Below, piece after piece: positions 54,590 to 63,216 of a DNA stretch of 64,000 nt. The position numbers were made by a program, and so were the translations under genes. Under the pieces are notes generated by a model. The model was given only the letters and a program-made list of their open reading frames with translations, did not search any database and was not told where the DNA came from. Position 1 is the first letter of the stretch. Every line of letters starts with the position of its first letter. Source of the stretch: Bizionia saleffrena (GTDB taxonomy: Bacteria; Bacteroidota; Bacteroidia; Flavobacteriales; Flavobacteriaceae); contig NZ_VSKM01000010.1 in NCBI RefSeq assembly GCF_008086175.1, positions 62,001-126,000 on the forward strand, read 5' to 3'.

Positions 54590-56056
54590 TTATCTTTCTA
54601 AACCTTGAACAATGTGAATAACACTTCCTTCCGTACTTGCTGTTGGTAACCCATTTGCTTTAGGATCGTTAAACGCAGGATCATTCCAACCATGGTTTTG
54701 CGTTATTAATAAGAAGGTGCCTTCTACGCCAACAGTATCAGAAACATCTATCATTCCGGTAAGTTCCCAAGGCGAATTAACGGTTCCAACACCATTTAAT
54801 TGTGCCGTTTCTTGGTCGCACTCTAGTACTGTTTTTAATGCCCCAGTATTTAAGTTGTATTGGTATAAACGTGCAAAGTGTGTTTTATCAGCCGTATCAA
54901 AATAGCCGTTTAAGTCTTCTTGGATATACGCGTAGTTTTCTGTTACAACAATGTTATCTGGACTATGAAATGTTTTCGCTTTTCCGTTTAGTTTATCACC
55001 ATCTAACACGCAAGTAATAGTACCTGTTCCAGTTGGATCATTTTCATTTAGAGTCACCTTATAAACGCGACCGTAAAAGGTACCTTTATCTATTAGCGCA
55101 TCTTTTTTACGACCAGTAACACAGAAGTAAAGTTCTCTATTATCTGAAGCACTACCTCTTCTCCAATCAAGATCTTCTAATCTAGAGAAGCCCATAACAC
55201 CTTTTGTTTTAGCTTCAGCATCTAACATATTAATTTCGGTTTCTTCTAACTGAACAAAATCCATAGGATACGATTCTCCTTCGGCCATATCCATTTCAAA
55301 ATTAACGGTAGCATCTAAAACCCGTAAACCAAATAATTGACCACCATATAAATCACCGCGGTCACCCACGTACATACCTAATTGTCCTGAAGGGGTTTCG
55401 TTATCAGCATGATCATCACCAATAAAAGCTACTGTTTTATTAGGGTAAGCCTCTTTACCTATAACAACTGCATTCTCTGTAGACCATTGTCCAAACGCGC
55501 TTAACATATTAGCATAGGAAGCTGAAGAGGCGTCTTTATAAGGATTAGTAGCAAATACACCTTTTGATGAACCGCCCCACTCACCTCCTGAAAGATATAT
55601 AGGTCCAAATCCGTGCTCTTCTGGTGTGATTAAACTTCCTGAGCATTGCGCAGTATAAGCGGTTGCTTCTGCGTTTAAAATGTATTCCCCGTGAACCGGT
55701 TTAAAAGTGTTATCTAAAGTTATTCTAGCGATAGAATAATCACCTTCAATATTATTAATTAAAGTAAACGTCTCATCCCGATTTTTAAGTAATCCTGCCC
55801 CATCGGCTAAAGAACCATAAACAAAATCTGGTGAGTCCGGCAATTGATCTTCAGAAGATAATAAAGGATAAATTTTGACATTGGAAAAAGCAGGGTCTAA
55901 CTTTAAATAATTGCTCGTTACAGAATGTGCTTTCAGTGCTACAGAATTTGTCGTGTCATTAACCTCTTCAACGCCAAAATTGTCATCATCACTCTTGCAG
56001 GATGCTAATGATAAAAAGGACAAAGTCAGAAGACTTAATGTGTGTAATCTTTTCAT
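54590..56056 (-). CDS. PhoX-like (DUF839) lipoprotein
   Basis: A 488-residue lipoprotein (FLSLASCKSDDD; Cys20). FVYGSLADGAGLLKNRDETFTLINNIEGDYSIARITLD, FSRLEDLDWRRG (the PhoX-type F(S/T)RxExxxW box) and LYFCVTGRKK match the DUF839/PhoX beta-propeller. PhoX enzymes are calcium-dependent alkaline phosphatases; whether this one has all metal ligands cannot be told by reading. It is co-transcribed with the di-haem peroxidase, a pairing known in flavobacteria. No pho box was seen. Confidence 0.72.
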   Translation of the reverse strand: MKRLHTLSLLTLSFLSLASCKSDDDNFGVEEVNDTTNSVALKAHSVTSNYLKLDPAFSNVKIYPLLSSEDQLPDSPDFVYGSLADGAGLLKNRDETFTLINNIEGDYSIARITLDNTFKPVHGEYILNAEATAYTAQCSGSLITPEEHGFGPIYLSGGEWGGSSKGVFATNPYKDASSASYANMLSAFGQWSTENAVVIGKEAYPNKTVAFIGDDHADNETPSGQLGMYVGDRGDLYGGQLFGLRVLDATVNFEMDMAEGESYPMDFVQLEETEINMLDAEAKTKGVMGFSRLEDLDWRRGSASDNRELYFCVTGRKKDALIDKGTFYGRVYKVTLNENDPTGTGTITCVLDGDKLNGKAKTFHSPDNIVVTENYAYIQEDLNGYFDTADKTHFARLYQYNLNTGALKTVLECDQETAQLNGVGTVNSPWELTGMIDVSDTVGVEGTFLLITQNHGWNDPAFNDPKANGLPTASTEGSVIHIVQGLER

Positions 56057-56226
56057 AGTATTGTGTTAATTATTAGTTTGTCAAATTAACAACGAGAAGA
56101 TTACTGTAAGCTTACCTGTAGTTTACTAGATTGTGAACAAAAAAAAGATATGTTATATAAAAGTAAAGCTTACTTTTTACCGGTTAACTATAAGAAATAA
56201 GAGTATTTTATAAGAATTTGAAACAA

Positions 56227-56258
56227 AAAAAAGCAGTACATTACATACTGCTTTTTTA
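56227..56258 (-). terminator. Hairpin terminator after desaturase gene
   Basis: An A-run with AAAGCAGTA pairs with TACTGCTTT and a T-run across a CATTACA loop. It lies 21 bases downstream of the desaturase stop on the minus strand and also faces the PhoX-like gene's upstream region. Confidence 0.8.
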
Positions 56259-56278
56259 ACTATTTATTACTTATTCGG

Positions 56279-57007
56279 TTAAGCTTTATTTAAGCGTATC
56301 ATTCCGATTTTGTTTAAAACTAACATAATGCAATAGGTAATATCAACCTCAAACCAACGCACTCCAAAATTAGCACGTCCGCTGTGTTTATGGTGATTGT
56401 TGTGGTATCCTTCACCCATCATCAAGAAATCAAATGGCAATAAGTTTTTAGAAGTGTCACTCACCTTAAAATTAACATACCCATAAATATGAGCAAACCA
56501 GTTAATAATAACACCGTGTATTGGCGCCATTAAAAAGGCTACGGGTAAAAATAACCAATGCCACCAAACACTTGCAAAAATAATGAAAAACGTCGTGTAT
56601 AAAGCACCCCAAACCAATCGCGAAATACGAGAGCTCGCAAACTTATCAAACCGTTCCCACTGTGGTACGTTTTTAGTAAACTTCTCTGCTACTGGTATAC
56701 GCTTTTTATTAATATCTTGATAAATATTTTTGGTGCGCCACATCATAGTAAACACATTAGCATCGTATTTTGGTGAATGCGGATCTTTCTCAGTATCGGC
56801 ATACGCGTGATGCATTCTGTGCATAACACCGTAACCGTAAGCGCTTAAATAATTTGAACCTTGAAATAACCAAGTTAAGAAAAAACAAGCGCGTTCTCCA
56901 AACTTAGACATTTTAAAGGTTTGGTGTGCTGCATAACGGTGTAAAAAGAAGGTTTGAAAGAATAAACCAACGTACCACAGAACTAACATTAATATTAAAA
57001 TCTCCAT
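56279..57007 (-). CDS. Acyl-lipid/acyl-CoA fatty acid desaturase
   Basis: A 242-residue membrane di-iron desaturase. The three His boxes are H23-RYAA-H28, H63-RM-HH67 and a late HNNHH in GEGYHNNHHKHSGRANFGVRW, with membrane helices between. It introduces a double bond in membrane fatty acids, usually for cold adaptation. The Crp-type regulator gene lies 58 bases upstream on the same strand and may control it. It is shorter than the eukaryotic type but normal for this bacterial group. Confidence 0.92.
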   Translation of the reverse strand: MEILILMLVLWYVGLFFQTFFLHRYAAHQTFKMSKFGERACFFLTWLFQGSNYLSAYGYGVMHRMHHAYADTEKDPHSPKYDANVFTMMWRTKNIYQDINKKRIPVAEKFTKNVPQWERFDKFASSRISRLVWGALYTTFFIIFASVWWHWLFLPVAFLMAPIHGVIINWFAHIYGYVNFKVSDTSKNLLPFDFLMMGEGYHNNHHKHSGRANFGVRWFEVDITYCIMLVLNKIGMIRLNKA

Positions 57008-57064
57008 ATTCGATTTTTTTTTACAAAGTTCGGGAGGTTTTTCAGTTTTTCAAATGAACCAAGG

Positions 57065-57637
57065 TTAAGAAATTTGCTTGCGAATACGACTTAAAGCTTG
57101 TGGGGTAACCCCAATATAAGAGGCTATATATTTTAAGGGTATCTCTTTTATTAGCTTTGGGCGATCGGTAAATAGTTTTAAATACCGCTCTTTGGCTGTT
57201 TCGTTTAATAACGATTGTTCACGTTTAGATTTAATTAAAAACAAGCGCTCTGAAGATATGCGACCAATTAAATTACCTATAACCGATTTTTTATACACCT
57301 CCTGTAAATCGGCATACGAAATACTCCACATTGAAATCGCGGTTAGCGCTTCAATTTGGTATAACGACGGTTTGCGTAACAGAAAAGAATCGTAAGCACT
57401 AATAAACTCATTTTGAAAACAAAAGCCAAAGGTAATGTCCTTTTCAACGTCTTCCTTAGGTATAACAAATCGTGCGATACCTCTATCTATAAATGAAATA
57501 TAATTTTCGGTTTCGCCCATATCAAGAATGAGCGCTTTCTTTTTAAAAGAGCGGAGTGTTAATTTCGAGGAAAAAAACTGCCAATCTTCTTCGCTTATCG
57601 ACACCGTTTCTTCTATGTATTCTCTAATATTAAGCAT
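57065..57637 (-). CDS. Crp/Fnr-family transcriptional regulator (copy 1)
   Basis: A 190-residue protein. The N-terminal cyclic-nucleotide-binding fold is visible (LILDMGETENYISFIDRGIARFVI), and the C-terminal HTH has IPLKYIASYIGVTPQALSRIRKQI. It lacks the Cys set of true FNR, so it does not sense oxygen by a cluster. It lies immediately upstream of the desaturase gene, so its target may be that gene. Confidence 0.85.
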   Translation of the reverse strand: MLNIREYIEETVSISEEDWQFFSSKLTLRSFKKKALILDMGETENYISFIDRGIARFVIPKEDVEKDITFGFCFQNEFISAYDSFLLRKPSLYQIEALTAISMWSISYADLQEVYKKSVIGNLIGRISSERLFLIKSKREQSLLNETAKERYLKLFTDRPKLIKEIPLKYIASYIGVTPQALSRIRKQIS

Positions 57638-57726
57638 AACTTGATTTCTTTAACAAAGAACGCTATTTATTCTTTTTAAATGAAAAAATAAGGCCTAATT
57701 TAAACTTAAAAGTGGTGTTTTTACAT

Positions 57727-57759
57727 AAAAAAAGACGTTTCCTTTAAAAACGTCTTTTT
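57727..57759 (-). terminator. Hairpin terminator after YceI gene
   Basis: An A-run with AAAGACGTTT pairs with AAACGTCTTT and a T-run across a short loop. It ends the YceI transcript on the minus strand, 27 bases from its stop. Confidence 0.85.
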
Positions 57760-57785
57760 AATCTCAGAGATAAGTGAGTCGTGAT

Positions 57786-58361
57786 TTAAAATACTAAATC
57801 GACTACTAAATCAAATTCATCGTAAATAGTTTTATCTTTTAAGCCATCGAAAAAACTAGCCGATCCATAACGTACACCATATTTTGTACGGTCTACTTTT
57901 AACGTTGCCGTCGCTTTATTACCATAAACCGAAAAGTTAACATCCACTGGTGCTGTTTGGCCTTTAATCGTTAAATCGGCAGTTACAGTGTATGCGTTTT
58001 TACCACTAGCAGTAACCGTTGTGAATACTAATTGAGCAGTTGGGTGTTTGGCCACTCCAAAGAAATCATCAGATTTTAAATGGCCATCTAGTTTACCTTT
58101 GTACTCCCCTTCTAAATCCGTACTGCTTATTGTAGTCATATCTATCTCAAAAGCGCCACCAGTTAAAACCGCATTTTCAAAATGTAATTCACCAGATTGT
58201 ATCGCGATAGTCCCTTCGTGAGAACCCGTTACTTTATATCCTTTCCAAACTACTTGGCTTTCCTCTGTTTTAATAACCTTTTTTTCGGTATTTGAAGTAA
58301 AAGAAAAGCTTAAAAAAGCTACTAATACAGCTATTACTCCTGTTTTAATAAAATGTTTCAT
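57786..58361 (-). CDS. YceI-family lipid-binding periplasmic protein
   Basis: A 191-residue protein with a signal peptide starting at ATG 58361 (MKHFIKTGVIAVLVAFLSFSFTSN); a frame upstream adds 19 residues and is unlikely. VVWKGYKVTGSHEGTIAIQSGEL, TISSTDLEGEYKGKLDGHLKSDDFFGVAKHPTAQLVF and KYGVRYGSASFFDGLKDKTIYDEFDLVVDLVF are typical of the YceI lipocalin-like fold, which binds polyisoprenoids. It lies 106 bases downstream of a Crp-type regulator gene, a pairing common in flavobacteria. Confidence 0.92.
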   Translation of the reverse strand: MKHFIKTGVIAVLVAFLSFSFTSNTEKKVIKTEESQVVWKGYKVTGSHEGTIAIQSGELHFENAVLTGGAFEIDMTTISSTDLEGEYKGKLDGHLKSDDFFGVAKHPTAQLVFTTVTASGKNAYTVTADLTIKGQTAPVDVNFSVYGNKATATLKVDRTKYGVRYGSASFFDGLKDKTIYDEFDLVVDLVF

Positions 58362-58467
58362 CGTTTTAAAATTTAAGTTTGTTTTAATGTATTCCACAAA
58401 GATATGCCCTTTAGACATCTTAGAAAATAAGCTAGTTTATAAAAAAATAGTAATCTAGTTTAATATT

Positions 58468-59073
58468 TTACGGCTTGAGGAGTTCTTTTTTAACCTTACT
58501 TAAGAATTCTTTGGTAAACCCTAAATACGATGCCAACATATACTGCGGAATGCGTTGTTCAATTTGCGGATATTTTGAATGAAATAATTGATAACGTTCT
58601 TTTGCTGAAAGACTAAAATTTTGAATGATACGTTTTTGGGAAGCGACAAACGCTTGTTCTATAATTTTTCTGAAGAAGCGCTCCAACTTTGGGATGCCCT
58701 CAAAAAGTGATTCTATAGTCTCATAGGGAAACTGAATAACTTCTGAGGCTTCAAGACACTGCACATTAAAATCGGAAGGGGTTTGCGAAACAAAACTCCC
58801 TAAATCGGACGTCCACCAATCTTCAATCGAAAACATTACAATGTGCTCCTGGCCATCATTATCTACAAAAAACATTTTAGTGCAGCCGGAAAGTATAAAA
58901 CACTGCGTCGTGCTTATGTCGCCTTGTTGCAAAATATACTGCCCCTTTAAGTATTTCCTGTAGTCTATTTTAGAACATAAAAAGACTTCTTCCTCCTCAG
59001 AAAGCGTAACGTGTTTCCGAATATAATTCAATAAAGGTTTTGCGTGCTCCATAGCTTTCATCGTCATTGACAA
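58468..59073 (-). CDS. Crp/Fnr-family transcriptional regulator (copy 2)
   Basis: A 201-residue regulator. The sensor half has LKGQYILQQGDISTTQCFILSGCTKMFF and the C-terminal HTH has IPQYMLASYLGFTKEFLSKVKKELL. It is related to the copy at 57065 but is not a recent duplicate. It probably controls the YceI gene downstream; the effector is unknown. The MFS gene lies divergent, 84 bases away. Confidence 0.86.
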   Translation of the reverse strand: MSMTMKAMEHAKPLLNYIRKHVTLSEEEEVFLCSKIDYRKYLKGQYILQQGDISTTQCFILSGCTKMFFVDNDGQEHIVMFSIEDWWTSDLGSFVSQTPSDFNVQCLEASEVIQFPYETIESLFEGIPKLERFFRKIIEQAFVASQKRIIQNFSLSAKERYQLFHSKYPQIEQRIPQYMLASYLGFTKEFLSKVKKELLKP

Positions 59074-59157
59074 AGATATTATAACAGGGTCTTATTTTAA
59101 CATAATATTGCAGTTAAAAAAAATGAATTGCCTTCATTTAAAAGCTATTTTTGCGGA

Positions 59158-60366
59158 ATGCAAAAAAACAAACCTCTAAACTTAGAATTTGTGGGTTTAA
59201 TGGCGGCATTAATGTCTATTGTCGCGTTAACCATTGACGCCATTTTACCGGCCATCTCAAAAATAGGAATTGCTATTAATACTTACGACTCCGCGTCGCA
59301 TCAATTATTAATTACAATGATATTTCTAGGTTTAGGTGTTGGTCAGTTAGTATTCGGTCCTTTTTCAGATAGTTTCGGACGAAAACCTACCGTCTATATT
59401 GGATTTTCTGTTTTTGTGGTGGCCAGTATTATTTGTGTGCTATCGCCATCGCTAGAGTGGATGGTGTTTGGGCGTATTTTACAAGGTATCGGTTTATCGG
59501 CACCGCGAACCATTAGTATTTCTATAATTCGCGATACGTATAAAGGCGATTATATGGCGAAAATAATGTCTTTTGTAACTTCTGTATTTATTTTAGTTCC
59601 TGTTATTGCACCTGCATTAGGCAAGTTTGTATTGGATCATTACAATTGGAAAGGTATTTTCTACGTGCAATTGGTAATGGCAATTATCGTTTGTATATGG
59701 TTTTGGAGACGCCAACCAGAAACACTAAAACCAGAATTTAAAACCAAGTTTACAAGGCGCGTGTTCGGTAGCGGATTAAAAGAGCTTTTAAAGCACAAAG
59801 AAACAATGGGATTTACACTAATCTCAGGATTTATAACGGGTGCCTTTATGGTGTATTTAAGTGCATCACAACACATTTTCGAAAATCAATACGGATTAGT
59901 AGAAGAGTTCCCTTTCATTTTTGCAGGACTTGCTACAGGGATTGGTGTATCGACTTTATTAAACGGAACGCTAGTGATGCGCTTGGGAATGCGTCGCTTA
60001 TCCTTTTTGGCCCTTATCGTTTTTACACTAAATGCGTTCGTTTATATACTGTTGTTTTGGTCTACTGCCAACCCAAGCTTACCCATTTTATTACTCTTTA
60101 TGGGAATTCAGTTCTCTACTATAGGTTTTATTTTCGGAAATATTAGAGCAATAGCTATGGAACCCATCGGTCATATTGCGGGTATTGGCGCCGCTATTAC
60201 TGGTTTTGCAGCAACACTTTTAGCCGTTCCTATTGCTACAGTCATTGGTTATTATATAAATAGTACAGCACTACCGCTATTTGTAGGCTTTACTATTTTT
60301 GGAGTGCTTTCTCTTAGTGTTTTTATTAAAATGAAATCCTTTAAAAAAATAGCCATCACAAGCTAA
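59158..60366 (+). CDS. Bcr/CflA-type MFS drug exporter
   Basis: A 402-residue, 12-helix transporter from ATG 59158; a TTG at 59128 adds ten residues. MFS signatures are GVGQLVFGPFSDSFGRKPTVYIG (motif A in loop 2-3) and RILQGIGLSAPRTISISIIRD. It uses the proton gradient to expel a substrate; 'drug' is the family label and the real substrate is unknown. It is divergent from the second Crp gene. Confidence 0.86.
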   Translation: MQKNKPLNLEFVGLMAALMSIVALTIDAILPAISKIGIAINTYDSASHQLLITMIFLGLGVGQLVFGPFSDSFGRKPTVYIGFSVFVVASIICVLSPSLEWMVFGRILQGIGLSAPRTISISIIRDTYKGDYMAKIMSFVTSVFILVPVIAPALGKFVLDHYNWKGIFYVQLVMAIIVCIWFWRRQPETLKPEFKTKFTRRVFGSGLKELLKHKETMGFTLISGFITGAFMVYLSASQHIFENQYGLVEEFPFIFAGLATGIGVSTLLNGTLVMRLGMRRLSFLALIVFTLNAFVYILLFWSTANPSLPILLLFMGIQFSTIGFIFGNIRAIAMEPIGHIAGIGAAITGFAATLLAVPIATVIGYYINSTALPLFVGFTIFGVLSLSVFIKMKSFKKIAITS

Positions 60367-60618
60367 CAAACACTTAAAACTCAAGAACCGTAATCTGCAG
60401 TCTACCCCATTCTTTATGCTAGTCTTTAATAAAAATGGTCGATAAAAGAAGCACTACGATTAGTTTTAAAGGTGAGAATTAGGTATATATATATATATCG
60501 AAGTTAACGAAATTTTAAAAGGATTAAAGCTATAGTCGGAAGAGCTATTTAATATATATAACATACTAAAAGTTGAAATTTATAGTCTATTATTGGATTT
60601 TTATTTAACTTTAAAAAG
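60367..60618. other. Short intergenic region with a TA run
   Basis: About 250 bases between two + strand genes, with a TATATATATATATATA tract at 60484-60499. No other feature seen. Confidence 0.5.
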
Positions 60619-61614
60619 ATGAAACGGAAAATAAAAGTTCTATATATTGTTTTTAGTGTCATAGCATTGTCTTTGGCTTTATGTTCTATATTTTCCATTT
60701 TGAGGAATACAGAAAGCCGATACTTGAAAATGCTTGATTTTCCACGCATTCAATTATTCATCGCATTATTTATCTGCTTGCTACTCTTTGTAGTTGCGTT
60801 GAAGCGGTGGAAATGGTATGACTATATGCTAAGTAGTTTAATGTTACTTGGTTTAATTATTAATGGCTCTTATTTAATCCATTATACGCGTTTAGTCTCT
60901 GTAGAGGTGCCATTCGCAGAAAAAGTAGTAGCCACAGATACCAAAGTGAGTCTTTTAATTACTAATGTAAAAATGACAAATCGAAATGCTCAAGACTTAC
61001 ATAAATTGATTGCACTGAAACAACCCGATTTAATTTTGGCTATGGAGGTAGATAAGTGGTGGGATACTAACCTTAAAGTTTTAAAGAATGACTATCCCTA
61101 TTCGCAGCATACTACTAATGCGGTTACTTATGGTATGGTTGTGTACAGTAAATTACCCTTAAACAATCTCGTAGTTCATTACTTGAACAACAAAAATGTT
61201 CCTTCTTTTGAAAGCACTATAACCCTCGAGTCTGGTAAGCAAATCAAATTTTATTCAGTGCATCCGGTCCCTCCCACTCATTTTAAAGATTTGCCCGACA
61301 ATGCCGGTCAGGAAGAAAATGCGTTAAAAAATTTGGGCAAAAAAATTAGTGAGCAAAAATTACCAGTTATAGTCGCAGGAGATTTAAACGAGGTCGTTTG
61401 GTCTTATGTTGATGAATTAACAGGAACAAAGAATGTACTTTATGATGTTAGAGTGGGTCGAGGTTTTTATAATAGTTATAACGCAGAAAACCCTTTTATG
61501 AGATGGCCTTTGGATCATATTTTTGTGACGAAAGAATTTAAATTAAAAAGATTGGAACGCTTATCAAAAATGGGATCAGATCATTTTCCTATTTTAGTAG
61601 AGTTGGTTTTATGA
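60619..61614 (+). CDS. Endonuclease/exonuclease/phosphatase-family membrane protein
   Basis: A 331-residue protein. Three membrane helices come first (VLYIVFSVIALSLALCSIF, FIALFICLLLFVVALK, MLSSLMLLGLIINGSYLI), then an EEP catalytic domain: ILAMEVDKWWD (metal Glu), GMVVYSKLPL, FYSVHPVPP, VAGDLNEVVWS (Asp/Asn) and the terminal MGSDHFPILVEL with the catalytic Asp-His. The active site faces the periplasm. Substrate could be phospholipid or nucleic acid; not determinable. Confidence 0.85.
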   Translation: MKRKIKVLYIVFSVIALSLALCSIFSILRNTESRYLKMLDFPRIQLFIALFICLLLFVVALKRWKWYDYMLSSLMLLGLIINGSYLIHYTRLVSVEVPFAEKVVATDTKVSLLITNVKMTNRNAQDLHKLIALKQPDLILAMEVDKWWDTNLKVLKNDYPYSQHTTNAVTYGMVVYSKLPLNNLVVHYLNNKNVPSFESTITLESGKQIKFYSVHPVPPTHFKDLPDNAGQEENALKNLGKKISEQKLPVIVAGDLNEVVWSYVDELTGTKNVLYDVRVGRGFYNSYNAENPFMRWPLDHIFVTKEFKLKRLERLSKMGSDHFPILVELVL

Positions 61615-62675
61615 GTGCGTTTAAGTAGACTGTTCTTTTACCCTAAAAAGGTCTTTTGTAATAAATTATGAGTAGCTATTACTCCAATAAGAATCTTCCA
61701 TTAAATAATGTGCCTTCAAAAAGAATGGAAGCGCCAAATTTATAAAGATGTCGACACGACTTAAATCGGACAAAAAATTATCTGTATTCAATTGTATTTA
61801 GAGCTGAAACATTATGTTTAAACTCTAAATGCGATAAATTATGTAACCATAAATTAGATAAAAAGTCCGCCAGTATCTCAGGTCAAATCTCACACGTTAT
61901 CACACACAATTAATAAAATAATTTTAACCAATACTGTAAAGTTAAGAACTCTATGTGCTACTGGGCTCAATAAACCAAAATTGCACATTCTGCCTAATCT
62001 TAAAATAAAAGATAACACCTACCGAAAGGTTCTAAAATATTTTATATTTCTCTTCAAATCGTTATTAAGAGTAAAAACTTTTACAAGTCAAAAATTTCAA
62101 TATATCGAAATACAGTTACAAAATGTTTAATAATTAACTGTTCAACGGCATTCTAAATTAAAACGAACATATATCAGTTTTAGCAACCGAGAAAAGACTA
62201 ATATTGACGCTGAAATGCAAGTTGTGCGATTTCATTCGAACAAAAAACCGAAATTCAAGAAATTAACTCCTGTTAGTTATAACCAAATCCCATAAAAATG
62301 AATTAATGACATTACAAATTTACCATTTTAAGTAGGCCTTAGTACTTACCTATTTCCTAGGCGCAACAATCATTCTCTGCGCTAAGAATGGTTAACTGAG
62401 AACAACCCTGTACTTCACTCTTAAAACAAGCTAAAAAAAGTCTTATCTAAGTATTTATGAAAATAGAAACCCCTTCACCTATAATTACTTAACGACAATT
62501 TACTTTGTCCAAAAATAAAATACGTAGAACTACGTATTGTGATAAAATAGATGAAAAACTAAATTTGCACGAAAATGACCACAAAAACTTATACTTATTG
62601 AGACCTAATCACATAGGCGACAAAACCAAATATCTTAACGTATTACTAATAATTAAATCTTATAAAAATCAATTA
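61615..62675. other. Long non-coding region with truncated gene remnant
   Basis: A 1.06-kb AT-rich gap. It contains one truncated copy of the following gene's start region (62289-62400). No gene or RNA recognised elsewhere. Confidence 0.55.
62289..62400 (+). pseudogene. Truncated duplicate of the next gene's signal-peptide region
   Basis: The run CATAAAAATGAATTAATGAC, then AAGTAGGCCTTAGTACTTAC and CTGCGCTAAGAATGGTTAAC, matches 62665-62771 (TATAAAAATCAATTAATGAA, AAGTACGCCTTAGTACTCTC, ATGTGCTCAGAATGGTGATA) in order and spacing. It has an early TAG in frame and ends after the signal peptide. It is a fragment of an older tandem copy. Confidence 0.8.
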
Positions 62676-63212
62676 ATGAAATTCCAAATCACCCAACTTA
62701 AGTACGCCTTAGTACTCTCCATTTTCATAGGTGCAACAACTATTCTATGTGCTCAGAATGGTGATACAAGAGGAGCGCAAGTCTCGACTTTTAAAACTAA
62801 TCTTACCGTAAATTCTACACAAGATGTAGAATCTTTTAGATTGAATCAAGAAAATGATCAACAGCAGATTATTGAGCAATGTTTAAGATTCCAACCTTTA
62901 TTAAATAAAATACCTGCCGATGTGAAAGACAATATGAAAACTTATTTCATTTTAAATAAAGCTTTAACTATTGAATTATCTTCTCATTTAAAATTAGAAG
63001 GTATGCCAATAATTACGATCTCTGATGATAAAATCAGTTCAACTAAATCCTATTATAAGTTCCTTTACATAAAGATTGAGAAAAATAAAGCTTGGGTTAG
63101 ATATATTTTTACTTATGCAAAAGATAATGTTAAAAAAACAATTCCAATGTCCATTGAGTTAACAAAAAATAATTCCATTTGGAAAGAATCTAACTATCAA
63201 ATATTAAAATAA
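62676..63212 (+). CDS. Secreted protein of unknown function
   Basis: A 178-residue protein from ATG 62676 (MKFQITQLKYALVLSIFIGATTILCAQ), with a good signal peptide; an upstream frame from 62505 would add 57 residues and is unlikely. The mature protein is helical then beta (QIIEQCLRFQPLLNKIPADVK, KAWVRYIFTYAKDNVKKTIPMS). No family recognised. A degenerate copy of its signal-peptide region lies 0.39 kb upstream. It precedes the surface protein gene by four bases. Confidence 0.6.
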   Translation: MKFQITQLKYALVLSIFIGATTILCAQNGDTRGAQVSTFKTNLTVNSTQDVESFRLNQENDQQQIIEQCLRFQPLLNKIPADVKDNMKTYFILNKALTIELSSHLKLEGMPIITISDDKISSTKSYYKFLYIKIEKNKAWVRYIFTYAKDNVKKTIPMSIELTKNNSIWKESNYQILK

Positions 63213-63216
63213 TATT

